A stretch of 64,000 nucleotides of DNA from Idiomarina xiamenensis 10-D-4 (GCF_000299895.1 NZ_AMRG01000003.1:124001-188000), one strand, 5' to 3'. Positions 38,543 through 48,280 are shown, counted from the first letter of the stretch. The notes: a model not told the origin generated them from the letters alone. Made by a program: numbers and translations.

Positions 38543-40987
38543 TTAGTATGGCAACAGCCACTGATTGCCTTCAAAAAATGCTAACTGGCCTTGTTCGAAA
38601 CGCGCCACATATAACCAACGATTGTCGACCAACTGTTTGACGATGGGCTGCTCGTTAATGACTTTTCCGATAACGCTTTGTGGTGCATCAATCACCACGG
38701 TTAAGCGTAACGGCTGATGACGCCAGCGTTGACCATCGTGCAGTGATTGCAGCGCCAAACCAATGCGCAAATCACCACCATTGCCCTCAAACACGCCCAT
38801 ACGTCCACCCACCACGTTATGTAGAGTTTTATTACCGGAACCATAGCGCGAGTTATCGACCGTCGAGGCGTAGTATTGCATGTTGATCCAGTTAGCGACG
38901 ATCATCGGTGCTGTCATGATTTGTGCCAATAAACTGCCGTCGGCATCCTGTTCACTCTGATATTCATGTAAGAATACGCGACCATCAAGTTTGATACCCC
39001 GGCTGCGTTGACGGGGCGCAATAATAAACGCGGCATTATTGGCAAGCCCCCACTCTGGCCGCGTTTGAGCCCAATCATGAGTGCGTCGCTGAAACGCCGC
39101 CGCCAGTGCTGCTGGAGCTGTCGCCTTAGCCTGCAAACCAAGCTGCGGAGCGCGTTCTGCTCGCGCTGCCGCCGCTGCTGCCGAGAAGGTTGTTTGTAGC
39201 TGCGCCAGCAGCGCTTGCATAGGCTTAGGGACGTCGGCACTATCAAGCACCGACAGTTCATCGGTGGTGGTATTGTGTCGTGCCGCCACAAAGCATGTCT
39301 GCTCGGGAATATGGATGTCGCGTTGTGACAATGCTTGACGCAGTTCCTTATCGTTTAATAATTGCGCTAACGCGCGTGCATTAACGTCACCGCTTTGACC
39401 GCAGCAAGCACCGCAGTCTAACCCTGCCCGCTGTGGGTTATTGGCGTTTTCACTACCATGTCCCACCAGCAACACCAGCTCACCAAACTGCCCCACTAAA
39501 CCTAAGCCTATTAACGCATTTTCAGCTAACGTCAGCTTATGTTCCAAATCAGCATTTAATAACGGTCGTAGCTGCGCCAGACGAGTTGTCGATAGCCCCG
39601 GTGCGGTATCGGCCTGCTTATGCAATGGCAGTACCCGCTTGATTAACTTACCGATGTAGCCCAGCCCCAGTGCTTCAACCAAGGTAAAATTTGATGCTGG
39701 CATACTGTTGAACGGTAGCCACTGCGATTGTCGCTGTAGTGTTTTACGGCGCTGCTGCGCAATGCTGGCATCGGTTTGCGCCGAGCCTACACTGTCGCTA
39801 AGCGAATACATCGGCGCCAGCAAACCGGGCAATTGTGGCCGCTTGATCTGCGTTCCAATCGGCGTGTAGCTAACCGGTAAGCCAAAAAAGCCGGCAAAGC
39901 CGATGGTTTGAATATCTTCGGATTGCGCTTCAAGATGGCGACGGATAACCTCTGAACGCACATCGATGCAAAATGCTGCCTGCACTCGCGCTGGCTTAGC
40001 GCATGTGGCTGCAACAGCAGACTGTGATAACGCTTGATTTAACTGCCGTTGATAACTGATTTCATGAGCGCGTTGCCAAATCAAACGAACACGGGTCGCA
40101 TCCGCATGGTAACTGTGAAAGTGTTGCTGCCACTGTTGTTGCCAACGTTGCCAAGTGGATTCGGCGTGACGCGCGTTGTCGTCGACTAAATATTCCCAAC
40201 TCACTCGAATCGCTAATAAATGTAACAAGCTGTCGTCGCTTTGCTGTATTAAGTTAGCTTGCCATTTTTTATACGCACACCATGATGCCCAGCCGCTAAC
40301 GCGATACATTACCGCTTGTAAATAATCAGGCCATTGTTCGGCGGGGATGGCTAACTGCTTTAACACCCAGTCGATTTGTGCCAACGGTTCGACCTGCATT
40401 TGCCCTGCCAAGGCGGGTATTTGCGGGGTTTTCATCAGCAGTGCCACGCTATGATCGTGGGCTAATGTTGCTCGCCAACTTTGATATAAACCAATGTCGC
40501 TATGCGGGTGCCAATCTGCTTGGTCATTATCAAAATAGGCGGCACAGAATTGCGCAACTTGGTGCGTGATGGTGTCACACCAAGCCGGTTCATTGCGTAA
40601 ATTACGCTGACTATCCAGCGCATCACAGAGCAGCGGCGCCGGAATCGGTTCAATATCTTCGCCTGCCAGCGCGGCAATCAGTTGCTCGGGCTGCCAGTTC
40701 TGCGTTGTCTCCGCCTCGGCTAGCGCTTGTTGCAAGTCTTGCGGGCTGATTTTACCGGCTTGCCAACGCTGCTGATAGTAGGCCAGCGACATGGTCATTG
40801 GCGAGCCCGCCAAGCGTGCCAAACGATGCGCTACCTCAGTGAAGGGCTTGTCTACCCACGACCAGTAGGGATTAACGGCGATCATGCGGTCCAATGGCCA
40901 GTTTGGCGCAATGCTATCGCAAGCGGCGTTAATAGCGGCTTGCAACTCTGCTGTAGGGTGACTTTCAACGGCAGATGAGGCTGTCAT
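38543..40987 (-). CDS. dabA: DabA, inorganic-carbon accumulation protein (DUF2309)
   Basis: Soluble zinc subunit of the DAB complex, a carbonic-anhydrase-like protein thought to hydrate CO2 to bicarbonate unidirectionally, driven by the ion gradient through DabB. It has 814 residues. Metal and active-site residues known from Halothiobacillus DabA are matched: Cys340 and Asp342 (FCIDVRSE), His510 (VGHGSENANNP) and Cys525 (GLDCGACCG); the 15-residue His-Cys spacing agrees. The N-terminus (NPYWSWVDKPF) and RSRGIKLDGRVFLHEY region are typical. It overlaps dabB as ATGA. The order dabB-dabA with a LysR gene resembles other DAB operons; here the host is probably heterotrophic. Confidence 0.93.
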   Translation of the reverse strand: MTASSAVESHPTAELQAAINAACDSIAPNWPLDRMIAVNPYWSWVDKPFTEVAHRLARLAGSPMTMSLAYYQQRWQAGKISPQDLQQALAEAETTQNWQPEQLIAALAGEDIEPIPAPLLCDALDSQRNLRNEPAWCDTITHQVAQFCAAYFDNDQADWHPHSDIGLYQSWRATLAHDHSVALLMKTPQIPALAGQMQVEPLAQIDWVLKQLAIPAEQWPDYLQAVMYRVSGWASWCAYKKWQANLIQQSDDSLLHLLAIRVSWEYLVDDNARHAESTWQRWQQQWQQHFHSYHADATRVRLIWQRAHEISYQRQLNQALSQSAVAATCAKPARVQAAFCIDVRSEVIRRHLEAQSEDIQTIGFAGFFGLPVSYTPIGTQIKRPQLPGLLAPMYSLSDSVGSAQTDASIAQQRRKTLQRQSQWLPFNSMPASNFTLVEALGLGYIGKLIKRVLPLHKQADTAPGLSTTRLAQLRPLLNADLEHKLTLAENALIGLGLVGQFGELVLLVGHGSENANNPQRAGLDCGACCGQSGDVNARALAQLLNDKELRQALSQRDIHIPEQTCFVAARHNTTTDELSVLDSADVPKPMQALLAQLQTTFSAAAAAARAERAPQLGLQAKATAPAALAAAFQRRTHDWAQTRPEWGLANNAAFIIAPRQRSRGIKLDGRVFLHEYQSEQDADGSLLAQIMTAPMIVANWINMQYYASTVDNSRYGSGNKTLHNVVGGRMGVFEGNGGDLRIGLALQSLHDGQRWRHQPLRLTVVIDAPQSVIGKVINEQPIVKQLVDNRWLYVARFEQGQLAFFEGNQWLLPY

Positions 40988-42516
40988 GCAAGTTCTCCAT
41001 CGGTCGATTGGTGACGATTGACCTGAGTTTGTGCCAATTCACTACTCAGTTTCACCGGCCATAGTTTAAAGGTCAGCCGAGTAAAGGTTTCGTCCAAATA
41101 AAAGCCGTTATAAACCCACGGATAAAGCCGCTTGATGGTATTGCTGTTGGCGTAACGACAGATTGCGACTTGTCCCGCGTATAGCAGCGCAAAGGCAATA
41201 CAAACAAAAATCAGCAAGGCCGGATGGGTTGGTGCGGCCGCCGGCGCGATGCTGGCAAACAGCACATGCCAGAGTAGATACAGATGTAGTAACAGCAACA
41301 CCCGCAGCGCTCCCAGCAAGGTTGCAGCGACGGACATTGTCGAACTGTGCCAAAATAACGTCGAAAAACCGACGATGAGAATGGCCAATACCGCTGTCGG
41401 CAATGTCAAAGCTGGCCACCAATATTGCCAACACCACAATACTCCGATGACCATAGCGGCGCTCAACAATACCGCCACAAAGGTGCCTTTGAGACTACCG
41501 GTCTGAGGCAGATAGTCGCGACTCACCGACTGTTCAACCGCCTCGCCAGCAGCAAGGAAATTGTAGGCTTTATAGAAAGAGTGTGCGATCAAGTGCAGTA
41601 GCGCTAACTCATACAGTCCTAAACCGATCTCCATCAGCATAAAGCCCATTTGCGCACAGGTGGACCAAGCCAAGCGTACCTTGATGCTAATACGCGTCAT
41701 CATTACCCAACCAGCAAGCACCGCAGTCATACCACCAACAACGACTAATAACGCTTGCAACAGCGGCGCCAGATTTAGCATGGCAGCCAACGAAATGAGT
41801 ACAAAACCACCCATGTTGACCACGCCAGCGTGTAACAAGGCAGAAACTGGTGTCGGTGCTTCCATGACCTGAATCAACCAGCCATGCAACGGCAATTGCG
41901 CCGTTCTTAGCATGGCCGCCAACACAAATAAAAAAGTCGCAACAGTCAAACTGAGGGGTAAGCTGCTAAGCCCGCTTAGCTGTGTATTAATCGATGCCAA
42001 CGAGAAAGTCCCTAAGGCGTAATAAACTAAGCTCAGGGCAATGATCAAACAAACATCGGCAAGACGACTAACAATGAATTTTTTATGGGCGACAATTTGT
42101 GCCGCTTTGCGCTCTTGATAATGGGTCAACAAAAAATGCAAACTGACACTGGTTGAGCTCCACGCCAACGCCATCAGCAACAAATTATCGCTTTTTACCA
42201 GTAACGCCACCGCGAACAATGTAAATAACATGGCGCGAACAAAACGTGGCTGTCCGCTATCGCCATCAAGATAGCGTGATGCATAATCGACAATCACCCA
42301 ACCCAACACCGCCACTAATAGCCCCATGACCGTGGTTAAGGCCGCTTGCGGCATGTCAACGCTATAGGCCACGATAGGTACGATAATATCGACCAACAAC
42401 GCAATGAAGGTGGTCATGCGAGCCACTAACCAATGCCGGCGATTGCTCATTAGGCTGATTAAAAAGCCTATACCGTAAATAGCGGCAAACAGGTAACCAC
42501 TCCATGCCAAAACCAT
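40984..42516 (-). CDS. dabB: DabB, proton-conducting membrane subunit of the DAB system
   Basis: NADH-dehydrogenase subunit 5/MrpA-like membrane protein that partners DabA. The ATG at 42516 has GGAGAGA about six bases upstream and gives 510 residues; an earlier start in the open frame has no support. More than ten membrane segments are visible. Proton-channel signatures of the ND5 family are LPLHGWLIQVMEAPTPVSALLHAG and HLIAHSFYKAYNFL. No nuo or mrp genes surround it, so assignment to DAB rests on the DabA overlap. It probably imports cations to drive CO2 hydration. Confidence 0.92.
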   Translation of the reverse strand: MVLAWSGYLFAAIYGIGFLISLMSNRRHWLVARMTTFIALLVDIIVPIVAYSVDMPQAALTTVMGLLVAVLGWVIVDYASRYLDGDSGQPRFVRAMLFTLFAVALLVKSDNLLLMALAWSSTSVSLHFLLTHYQERKAAQIVAHKKFIVSRLADVCLIIALSLVYYALGTFSLASINTQLSGLSSLPLSLTVATFLFVLAAMLRTAQLPLHGWLIQVMEAPTPVSALLHAGVVNMGGFVLISLAAMLNLAPLLQALLVVVGGMTAVLAGWVMMTRISIKVRLAWSTCAQMGFMLMEIGLGLYELALLHLIAHSFYKAYNFLAAGEAVEQSVSRDYLPQTGSLKGTFVAVLLSAAMVIGVLWCWQYWWPALTLPTAVLAILIVGFSTLFWHSSTMSVAATLLGALRVLLLLHLYLLWHVLFASIAPAAAPTHPALLIFVCIAFALLYAGQVAICRYANSNTIKRLYPWVYNGFYLDETFTRLTFKLWPVKLSSELAQTQVNRHQSTDGELA

Positions 42517-42555
42517 AATTGTCTCTCCGCGAATTGTCGGCGCTACCAGGCTATA

Positions 42556-42583
42556 TTGCAGTGACCGCGAACCGATGTAAAAT
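42556..42583 (+). promoter_or_regulatory. Promoter of the LysR gene
   Basis: TTGCAG (42556-42561), 16-base spacer, TAAAAT (42578-42583). The -10 overlaps the left arm of the dyad at 42580, which fits autorepression by the LysR protein. Confidence 0.55.
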
Positions 42584-42611
42584 AGAAAGATATTCACAAA
42601 CCGTTCTATTT
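42580..42611. promoter_or_regulatory. Dyad operator between dabB and the LysR gene
   Basis: Perfect 8-bp inverted repeat AAATAGAA (42580-42587) and TTCTATTT (42604-42611), 16 bases apart. It lies in the 109-base divergent gap, over the LysR -10 and next to a weak -35 (TTACAT) for dabB on the minus strand. LysR proteins commonly bind such sites; which protein binds is inferred from position. Confidence 0.6.
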
Positions 42612-42625
42612 AAGTGAACATTGCT

Positions 42626-43495
42626 ATGCGAAACCTGAATTTTCACCACCTATATTATTTTTGGACTGTCGCCAAAGAAGGTCATTTAACTCGCGCCGCC
42701 GAAAAGTTAAACGTATCGCAATCGGCGCTATCGTCGCAGATCAAACAACTGGAAGGGCAACTCAAGCATGACCTTTTCCATCGCCAAGGTCGTACACTGC
42801 TGTTGACCGATGTCGGCCATTTGGTACTGGAGTACGCCGAGAGCATTTTTAATTTAGGCAGTGAGCTGCTGTCGGTCATGGAAACCGGCGAGCATCAGCG
42901 GGTGCAGAAGTTACACATCGGTGCAGTCGCCACCTTATCGCGAAACTTTCAGGAGAACTTCCTGCGTCCAGTGATCGGTCAGGACAACATCAAATTAGTG
43001 TTAAAAGCGTCCAACTTTGAAGACTTACTAGAACAGTTGCGCGTGCATAAACTTGATTTGATCTTGTCCAATCGGCCGGTAGCCGCTGATTCCACTACGC
43101 CATGGCGCTGTAAGCAGATTGCGCAACAAGGCGTATGCATTGTTGGCCCCAACACGCGAGACTTTGAGAACCTGCGGTTTCCACGCGATCTGGACAAAGT
43201 GCGGGTACTATTGCCTGGTCCCGACAACGATATGCGCACGCAATTCGATTTATATTGCGAGCAGCATGGTATTGCCGTTCGACCATACGCCGAAGTTGAT
43301 GACATGGCGATGTTACGGCTATTAGCACGTGGCGCAGGCGCGGTGGCAGTAGTGCCCGAAATCGTGGTGCAACAAGAAATTCAGGCCGGGCTGCTAAAGA
43401 ATTACGCGTCTTTAAAAGCGGTAACAGAAAGCTTTTACGCCATCACCGCCAAACGACACGTTGAATTACCCATTTTGAAGACGTTATTGGCTTAA
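42626..43495 (+). CDS. LysR-family regulator (NhaR-like) divergent from dabBA
   Basis: LysR-type regulator of 289 residues from the ATG at 42626; a GTG at 42614 would add four residues. The N-terminal helix-turn-helix is NFHHLYYFWTVAKEGHLTRAAEKLNVSQSALSSQIKQLE, closest by eye to NhaR-type proteins. The effector domain follows from about residue 95, with the DLILSNRPVAAD and ARGAGAVAVVPEIVVQ blocks. Its divergent position beside dabBA and the shared dyad suggest it activates the DAB operon at low inorganic carbon. Sodium or pH sensing, as for NhaR, is an alternative. Confidence 0.85.
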   Translation: MRNLNFHHLYYFWTVAKEGHLTRAAEKLNVSQSALSSQIKQLEGQLKHDLFHRQGRTLLLTDVGHLVLEYAESIFNLGSELLSVMETGEHQRVQKLHIGAVATLSRNFQENFLRPVIGQDNIKLVLKASNFEDLLEQLRVHKLDLILSNRPVAADSTTPWRCKQIAQQGVCIVGPNTRDFENLRFPRDLDKVRVLLPGPDNDMRTQFDLYCEQHGIAVRPYAEVDDMAMLRLLARGAGAVAVVPEIVVQQEIQAGLLKNYASLKAVTESFYAITAKRHVELPILKTLLA

Positions 43496-43528
43496 GTTTG
43501 ACTGCCAATTGCGGTGTTAACGGCGAGT

Positions 43529-43579
43529 ATTTTAGTTAGCCGCTCGATCAGCCTATGCCGATCAAGCGACCACTAAAAT
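43529..43579. terminator. Bidirectional terminator between the LysR gene and rnpB
   Basis: ATTTTAGT (43529-43536) and ACTAAAAT (43572-43579) flank imperfect inner arms GCCGCTCGATC and GATCAAGCGAC around a short loop. A T-rich tract ends the stem in either direction, so one structure can stop LysR mRNA and rnpB RNA. Confidence 0.65.
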
Positions 43580-43583
43580 TATC

Positions 43584-43944
<361 letters not shown>

Positions 43945-43951
43945 GGCGGCT

Positions 43952-43981
43952 ATTGTACGTTGCTTTGCCGACTTAACTCAA
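43952..43981 (-). promoter_or_regulatory. rnpB promoter
   Basis: Minus strand TTGAGT (43981-43976), 18-base spacer, TACAAT (43957-43952). The start point near 43945 coincides with the predicted 5' end of rnpB. The -35 overlaps the end of rsmI. Confidence 0.7.
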
Positions 43982-44823
43982 TCGTTAATCGTCAAACCAA
44001 ACTGATAAACGTCATTCTTACGCACACCATGAATATCGGCCACCACTGCCGCGGCACGCTTTAACGGCAACTCGGCTAACAATCGTTGCAGCAATTGTTG
44101 CGCTTCTGGCGGTAAACTATCGTGTGCCTTTGCTGGTGTCGCGCCAGCAAGCATCAACACCATCTCGCCACGCTGTTGATTGCTGTCGGCTTGCACTTGC
44201 TCGGCAACACTGCTCAAACTGCCGCTTAAAAAGGTTTCAAATTGCTTGGTAAGTTCGCGTGCTAAGACGCACTGGCGGTCGCCGCCAAAACATTCAATAA
44301 AATCAGTTAAGCTCGCCAAAATACGATGCGGTGACTCGTAAAACACCAAGGTTCGAGGTTCATCGACTAAGGCGTTTAACTGCTTACGCCGCTGCTGCGG
44401 CTTGGCCGCCACGAACCCCTCAAAACAAAAGCGGTCGGTGGCTAAGCCAGCACCACTGAGGGCAGTAGTCACCGCACAAGGACCGGGTAACGGCACCACC
44501 TTGACGCCCATAGCTCGACACTGACTAACAATAAAGTAGCCGGGGTCGCTGATCAGTGGCGTACCGGCGTCGCTCACCAACGCCAAGTTGTCGCCTTGCT
44601 GCAAGCGCGCAATTAAGCCCTGTGCTTGCTGTCGCTCATTGTGGTCGTGCAGCGCAAAGACTTGCGCCTGAATACCATAATGGTTGAGTAATTGCCGTGT
44701 ATGGCGAGTATCTTCGGCGGCGATGGCCGCCACGCTTTGCAAAGTGGCAAGCGCGCGTTCGCTAATGTCGGCTAAATTACCGATGGGCGTGGGAACCAGA
44801 TAGAGTGTTCCAGCGTCAGACAT
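43978..44823 (-). CDS. rsmI: 16S rRNA (cytidine1402-2'-O)-methyltransferase
   Basis: SAM-dependent methyltransferase for the ribose of C1402. It has 281 residues (E. coli 286). TPIGNLADISERALATL (about 11), AEDTRHTRQLL, SDAGTPLISDPGY (about 84) and the GPCAVTTALSGAGL loop are the family's signatures. It is divergent from lpoA, with a 74-base gap to the start chosen for that gene. Confidence 0.97.
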   Translation of the reverse strand: MSDAGTLYLVPTPIGNLADISERALATLQSVAAIAAEDTRHTRQLLNHYGIQAQVFALHDHNERQQAQGLIARLQQGDNLALVSDAGTPLISDPGYFIVSQCRAMGVKVVPLPGPCAVTTALSGAGLATDRFCFEGFVAAKPQQRRKQLNALVDEPRTLVFYESPHRILASLTDFIECFGGDRQCVLARELTKQFETFLSGSLSSVAEQVQADSNQQRGEMVLMLAGATPAKAHDSLPPEAQQLLQRLLAELPLKRAAAVVADIHGVRKNDVYQFGLTIND

Positions 44824-44897
44824 GTCATTACCTGTTTGTTTCAGATCGGTGTGGCGTTTATAGTATGCCTATTGCGCGACCATGCGGGAAGACGATT

Positions 44898-46760
44898 GTG
44901 TTAAAGACGCTTATTTTATTGACCATGGCAGGCTTATTAACGGCTTGCGCTAGCTCGGTGCCCAGCCCACGCCAGCAACACGATGCCAGCAGTGACTTGC
45001 CGGTATTGCCCGAAGCACGCCGTAACTCGGCGGCCGACTGGCTAGCCGAAGCGCGCCAAGCAAGCGATGCTAAGCAACAACAGCATGCGCTGCTATTAGC
45101 CGCATCACGTTGGCAAAGCGAGCAGCAGTGGCAGCGCGCAGCGGCCATTATTTCGCAACTTAACAGCGCCGATCTGGCAGCCGAAGACTGGCGTCAATAC
45201 CGTTTATTACAAGCACAATTTGCCCTGCAGCAGCAACAGTGGGCACAGGTAATTGAACGCTTGCAGGGCATTACCGGACAATTTACCGACCGCGCTGAAC
45301 GCGCTCATGTGCTTGGTTTACTGGCGCTCGCCCATCAACAACAAGGGGATTATGTCGAAGCGGCGAAGTTTCGTATTGAACAGCAACGTTATGTCAGTGA
45401 CGAGCAACAAGCCCAGCAAACCGAATGGGTATGGCAAGCGTTAAGTGAAATCCCTAGCTCGCAACTGGGTCAGCTTAAATTACCTAGTGATCAATATAGC
45501 GCCGGTTGGCTGCGCCTGATTGAGCGCTTACATCAGGCTTTAGATAAGGGTGAAGATATTGATGCCGCAATTAATGAATGGCAGAAAAGTTATCCCCGTC
45601 ATCCGGCTAATGAGGTACTTAAAGCACAATTTGGCGATTGGTTAACCGCACCTTTGCAACAACGTCTGGTCGCGGTTGTATTGCCGTTAAGTGGTCGCTT
45701 TGAACAGCAAGGTTTAGCCATACGTGATGGTATTTTAGCCGCCTTAACCAAACAACCCGACATCGAGGCGCGCTTTTTCGACAGTAATCAGCTTGCGCCC
45801 ACCGTGGTCATCGAAAAACTGCAAGGTTTAGCGCCTGATTACGTCATCGGTCCGTTATTAAAAGACCAAGTTGAGCAATATCGCCCCTTGAGCCGCTGGC
45901 CGCAACTCTACTTGAACGAAAAGAGCAGCTTGACCAGCGCTGAGGCGAACCCCGATGTGCCGCAGCAATACCAACATTTCTTTGCTTTAGATCCCGAAAG
46001 CGAAGTGCGTCAGGCTGCCGAGCTGATCTATCAGCGTGGGCAACGTGCACCACTGGTATTCGCCGCCGATAACGCGAGAGGGCAACGTCTTGCTGAACAG
46101 TTTAGCCAACATTGGGCATTAGTTTCTGCCCAGCAACAGGCGCTTGATGTCGGCTTTTACCGATCTACCGACGATATGAAAAATGTGGTGCAAGAGCAAT
46201 TGGGTGTTAACGCCAGCAACGAACGTATTCGCTACGTTAAAATTGCCGCCGGTAAAGTCATTGTCGACGACGTGCCGCGTAGTCGACAAGATATCGATGC
46301 CATTTACTTAACCGGCTCGGTGGAACAAACCCGACTACTGAAACCCTTTATAGACGTCACCGTCTCACCCTTTGCCGAGCGTATTCCGGTTTACGCTAAT
46401 TCGGCAAGCCACATGCAAAATAGCAGCATCAGCGAGAACGACTTAGACCAAGTGATGTTTAGCGATGCGCCTTGGTTGATGCCCGATAACAAACAACAAG
46501 CGCTATTGACTGAATTACTGCAACTACGCAACGGCTGGGGCTTTAATAATGCGCGCTTTGCCGCAATGGGCTATGATGCCGCGCAGTTGATTGACCGCTT
46601 AGCGGTCATGGATGCCTTACCGGGTTATCAATATCAGGGGTTATCAGGTGCCTTGTCGGTACGCTTAGGGCAAGTGCAGCGGCAACTACAATGGGCTAAA
46701 TTTGAACAACACAGTATCAAACCACTGGTTGTTCAAAGTGCGCAGACACGATCACGGTAA
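44898..46760 (+). CDS. lpoA: Outer-membrane lipoprotein LpoA, activator of PBP1A
   Basis: Periplasm-spanning lipoprotein that activates the PBP1A synthase. A GTG start at 44898, seven bases after GGGAAG, gives a clean lipoprotein signal (MLKTLILLTMAGLLTAC, lipobox LTAC) and 620 residues; an ATG at 44865 would lengthen it by 11. The N-terminal half is helical and Gln/Ala-rich (TPR-like); the C-terminal half is a periplasmic-binding-like domain (VVLPLSGRFEQQGLAIRDGI, then FNNARFAAMGYDAAQLID). Gene order lpoA-yraN-diaA-dolP is that of E. coli. Confidence 0.92.
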   Translation: MLKTLILLTMAGLLTACASSVPSPRQQHDASSDLPVLPEARRNSAADWLAEARQASDAKQQQHALLLAASRWQSEQQWQRAAAIISQLNSADLAAEDWRQYRLLQAQFALQQQQWAQVIERLQGITGQFTDRAERAHVLGLLALAHQQQGDYVEAAKFRIEQQRYVSDEQQAQQTEWVWQALSEIPSSQLGQLKLPSDQYSAGWLRLIERLHQALDKGEDIDAAINEWQKSYPRHPANEVLKAQFGDWLTAPLQQRLVAVVLPLSGRFEQQGLAIRDGILAALTKQPDIEARFFDSNQLAPTVVIEKLQGLAPDYVIGPLLKDQVEQYRPLSRWPQLYLNEKSSLTSAEANPDVPQQYQHFFALDPESEVRQAAELIYQRGQRAPLVFAADNARGQRLAEQFSQHWALVSAQQQALDVGFYRSTDDMKNVVQEQLGVNASNERIRYVKIAAGKVIVDDVPRSRQDIDAIYLTGSVEQTRLLKPFIDVTVSPFAERIPVYANSASHMQNSSISENDLDQVMFSDAPWLMPDNKQQALLTELLQLRNGWGFNNARFAAMGYDAAQLIDRLAVMDALPGYQYQGLSGALSVRLGQVQRQLQWAKFEQHSIKPLVVQSAQTRSR

Positions 46761-47088
46761 AGCCGCCGAGCGTCGCGCTTGCGAATTTTTGCAAGCGCGT
46801 GAGATTCGAATTATTCAACGTAATTACCGAATCGCCGGTGCTGAAATCGACATTATTGCTAACGACACTCAGCAGCGCTGGCTATTTATTGAAGTTAAAT
46901 ATCGACAACATCAACAGTTTGCGCACGTATTAGCGCAAGTCAGCGTCGCTCAGTGCCAACGTATCCGGCACGCTGCACGCTGCTATTTATTCCAACGGCA
47001 ACTGCCAGAACATTGCTGCCGTATTAGATTTGACCTGATCGTGATGACTCAACAAGGCACGGTCGATTGGCTACAGGATGCATTTTAG
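46738..47088 (+). CDS. yraN: YraN-family (UPF0102) endonuclease-like protein
   Basis: Small protein of unknown exact role with a restriction-endonuclease-like core. The conserved part is KAAERRACEFLQARE, then AGAEIDIIA and FIEVKYR, the E-D-ExK-type pattern, and ends VDWLQDAF. The start is ambiguous: GTG at 46738 (116 residues, listed) or TTG at 46702; both overlap lpoA, and neither has a clear ribosome site. Confidence 0.88.
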   Translation: MRRHDHGKAAERRACEFLQAREIRIIQRNYRIAGAEIDIIANDTQQRWLFIEVKYRQHQQFAHVLAQVSVAQCQRIRHAARCYLFQRQLPEHCCRIRFDLIVMTQQGTVDWLQDAF

Positions 47089-47094
47089 GCGTTT

Positions 47095-47670
47095 ATGCAA
47101 GAACAGATAAAAGCAATTTTTACCGAAAGTATTCAGACTCAAATATCCGCCGTTGACAGCCTGCAGGAGACCGTCGATGCGGCCGCACAATTGCTGGTTA
47201 ACAGCCTGCTGAATGGTCATCATATTTTGTGCTGTGGTGAGGCTGGCGGCGAGCTGGTAGCACGTCAGTTTAGTGCGCTGATGATGGACGGCTTCAGTTT
47301 CGAGCGACCACCTTTTCCGGTACTGATGCTGAATCGTCATAACAGCCACGACAATAGCGGCAGCGCGTTTGCTAAGCAGGTAGCAGCACTCGGTAAGCCC
47401 GGTGACGTACTACTTGCCATTTCTTCACGCGCCGATTCTAACCATATCGTGCGCGCCATGGAGGCAGCACTGTCGCGACAAATGGTGATCATCGCCATAA
47501 CTGGTGAGAACGACAACGCCTTAGCAGGGTTATTGGGTGCTAATGATATCGAAATTCGCATACCGTCAAAAAACCCGGCGCGTATTGCTGAGAATCAGTT
47601 GTTAATTGCCCATAGTCTTTGTCAGTTAACCGAACATCAGATTTTTCCGCAGGAGCATGACAACTCATGA
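47095..47670 (+). CDS. diaA: DnaA initiator-associating protein DiaA (SIS domain)
   Basis: SIS-domain protein that binds DnaA and promotes regulated initiation in E. coli. It has 191 residues (E. coli 196). CCGEAGGELVARQFSALMM (about 44) and GDVLLAISSRADSNHIVRAMEAA are the sugar-isomerase-like blocks. The related GmhA heptose isomerase is the alternative, but neighbours (yraN, dolP) favour DiaA. It begins six bases after yraN and overlaps dolP by four. Confidence 0.9.
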   Translation: MQEQIKAIFTESIQTQISAVDSLQETVDAAAQLLVNSLLNGHHILCCGEAGGELVARQFSALMMDGFSFERPPFPVLMLNRHNSHDNSGSAFAKQVAALGKPGDVLLAISSRADSNHIVRAMEAALSRQMVIIAITGENDNALAGLLGANDIEIRIPSKNPARIAENQLLIAHSLCQLTEHQIFPQEHDNS

Positions 47671-48260
47671 AAACCTTAACAAAAACCTTAGTAAAGCCAG
47701 TATTACTTAGCCTTGCAGTGGCTGGCACAATACTATTGCAAGGCTGTGCGGTAGCGGTGATTGGCGCCACGGCTGTCGGCGTATCGGCAGCTTCCGATCC
47801 GCGCAGCGTTGGCACGCAAATCGATGACCAAACCATCGAATTACGAGTATCACGTGCGTTAGCTGACGAAAAGCAGTTAGTGAATACACACATCAATGCC
47901 ATTAGCTATAATAACAGCGTGTTACTCGTCGGCCAGGTGCCGGCAGAGCATTTACGTGGCGTCGCTGAGCGCACCGTGAGTAACGTTGACGGTGTGCAAC
48001 GAGTGTATAATCAACTCCGTGTCGGTCAAAACAGTTCGCTGACTACGCGCTCGCATGACTCTTGGATAACCAGTAAAGTGAAAGTCAATTTGGTGGCTGA
48101 GAAAGATTTTGATGGCTCTAAAATCAAGGTGGTGACCGAGAACGGTGAAGTGTTCTTACTCGGTTTAGTCACCGCAGCGGAAGCCGAAAAGGCGATCGAC
48201 ATTGCGCGTAATATTAACGGTGTATCGCGTGTGGTTAATGCTTTAGAAATCAAGCGCTAA
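47667..48260 (+). CDS. dolP: Outer-membrane lipoprotein DolP (YraP), dual BON domain
   Basis: Septum-associated outer-membrane lipoprotein for envelope integrity. It has 197 residues. Signal peptide ends in the lipobox LLQGC (Cys about 28). Two BON domains follow: one from about 50 (IELRVSRALADE...VNGVQRVYN-like end) and one from about 128 (WITSKVKVNL...ISRVVNALEI-like end), as in E. coli YraP. The start overlaps the diaA stop (ATGA). Confidence 0.93.
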   Translation: MKTLTKTLVKPVLLSLAVAGTILLQGCAVAVIGATAVGVSAASDPRSVGTQIDDQTIELRVSRALADEKQLVNTHINAISYNNSVLLVGQVPAEHLRGVAERTVSNVDGVQRVYNQLRVGQNSSLTTRSHDSWITSKVKVNLVAEKDFDGSKIKVVTENGEVFLLGLVTAAEAEKAIDIARNINGVSRVVNALEIKR

Positions 48261-48280
48261 GACCAACTTGCCGCGACTAT

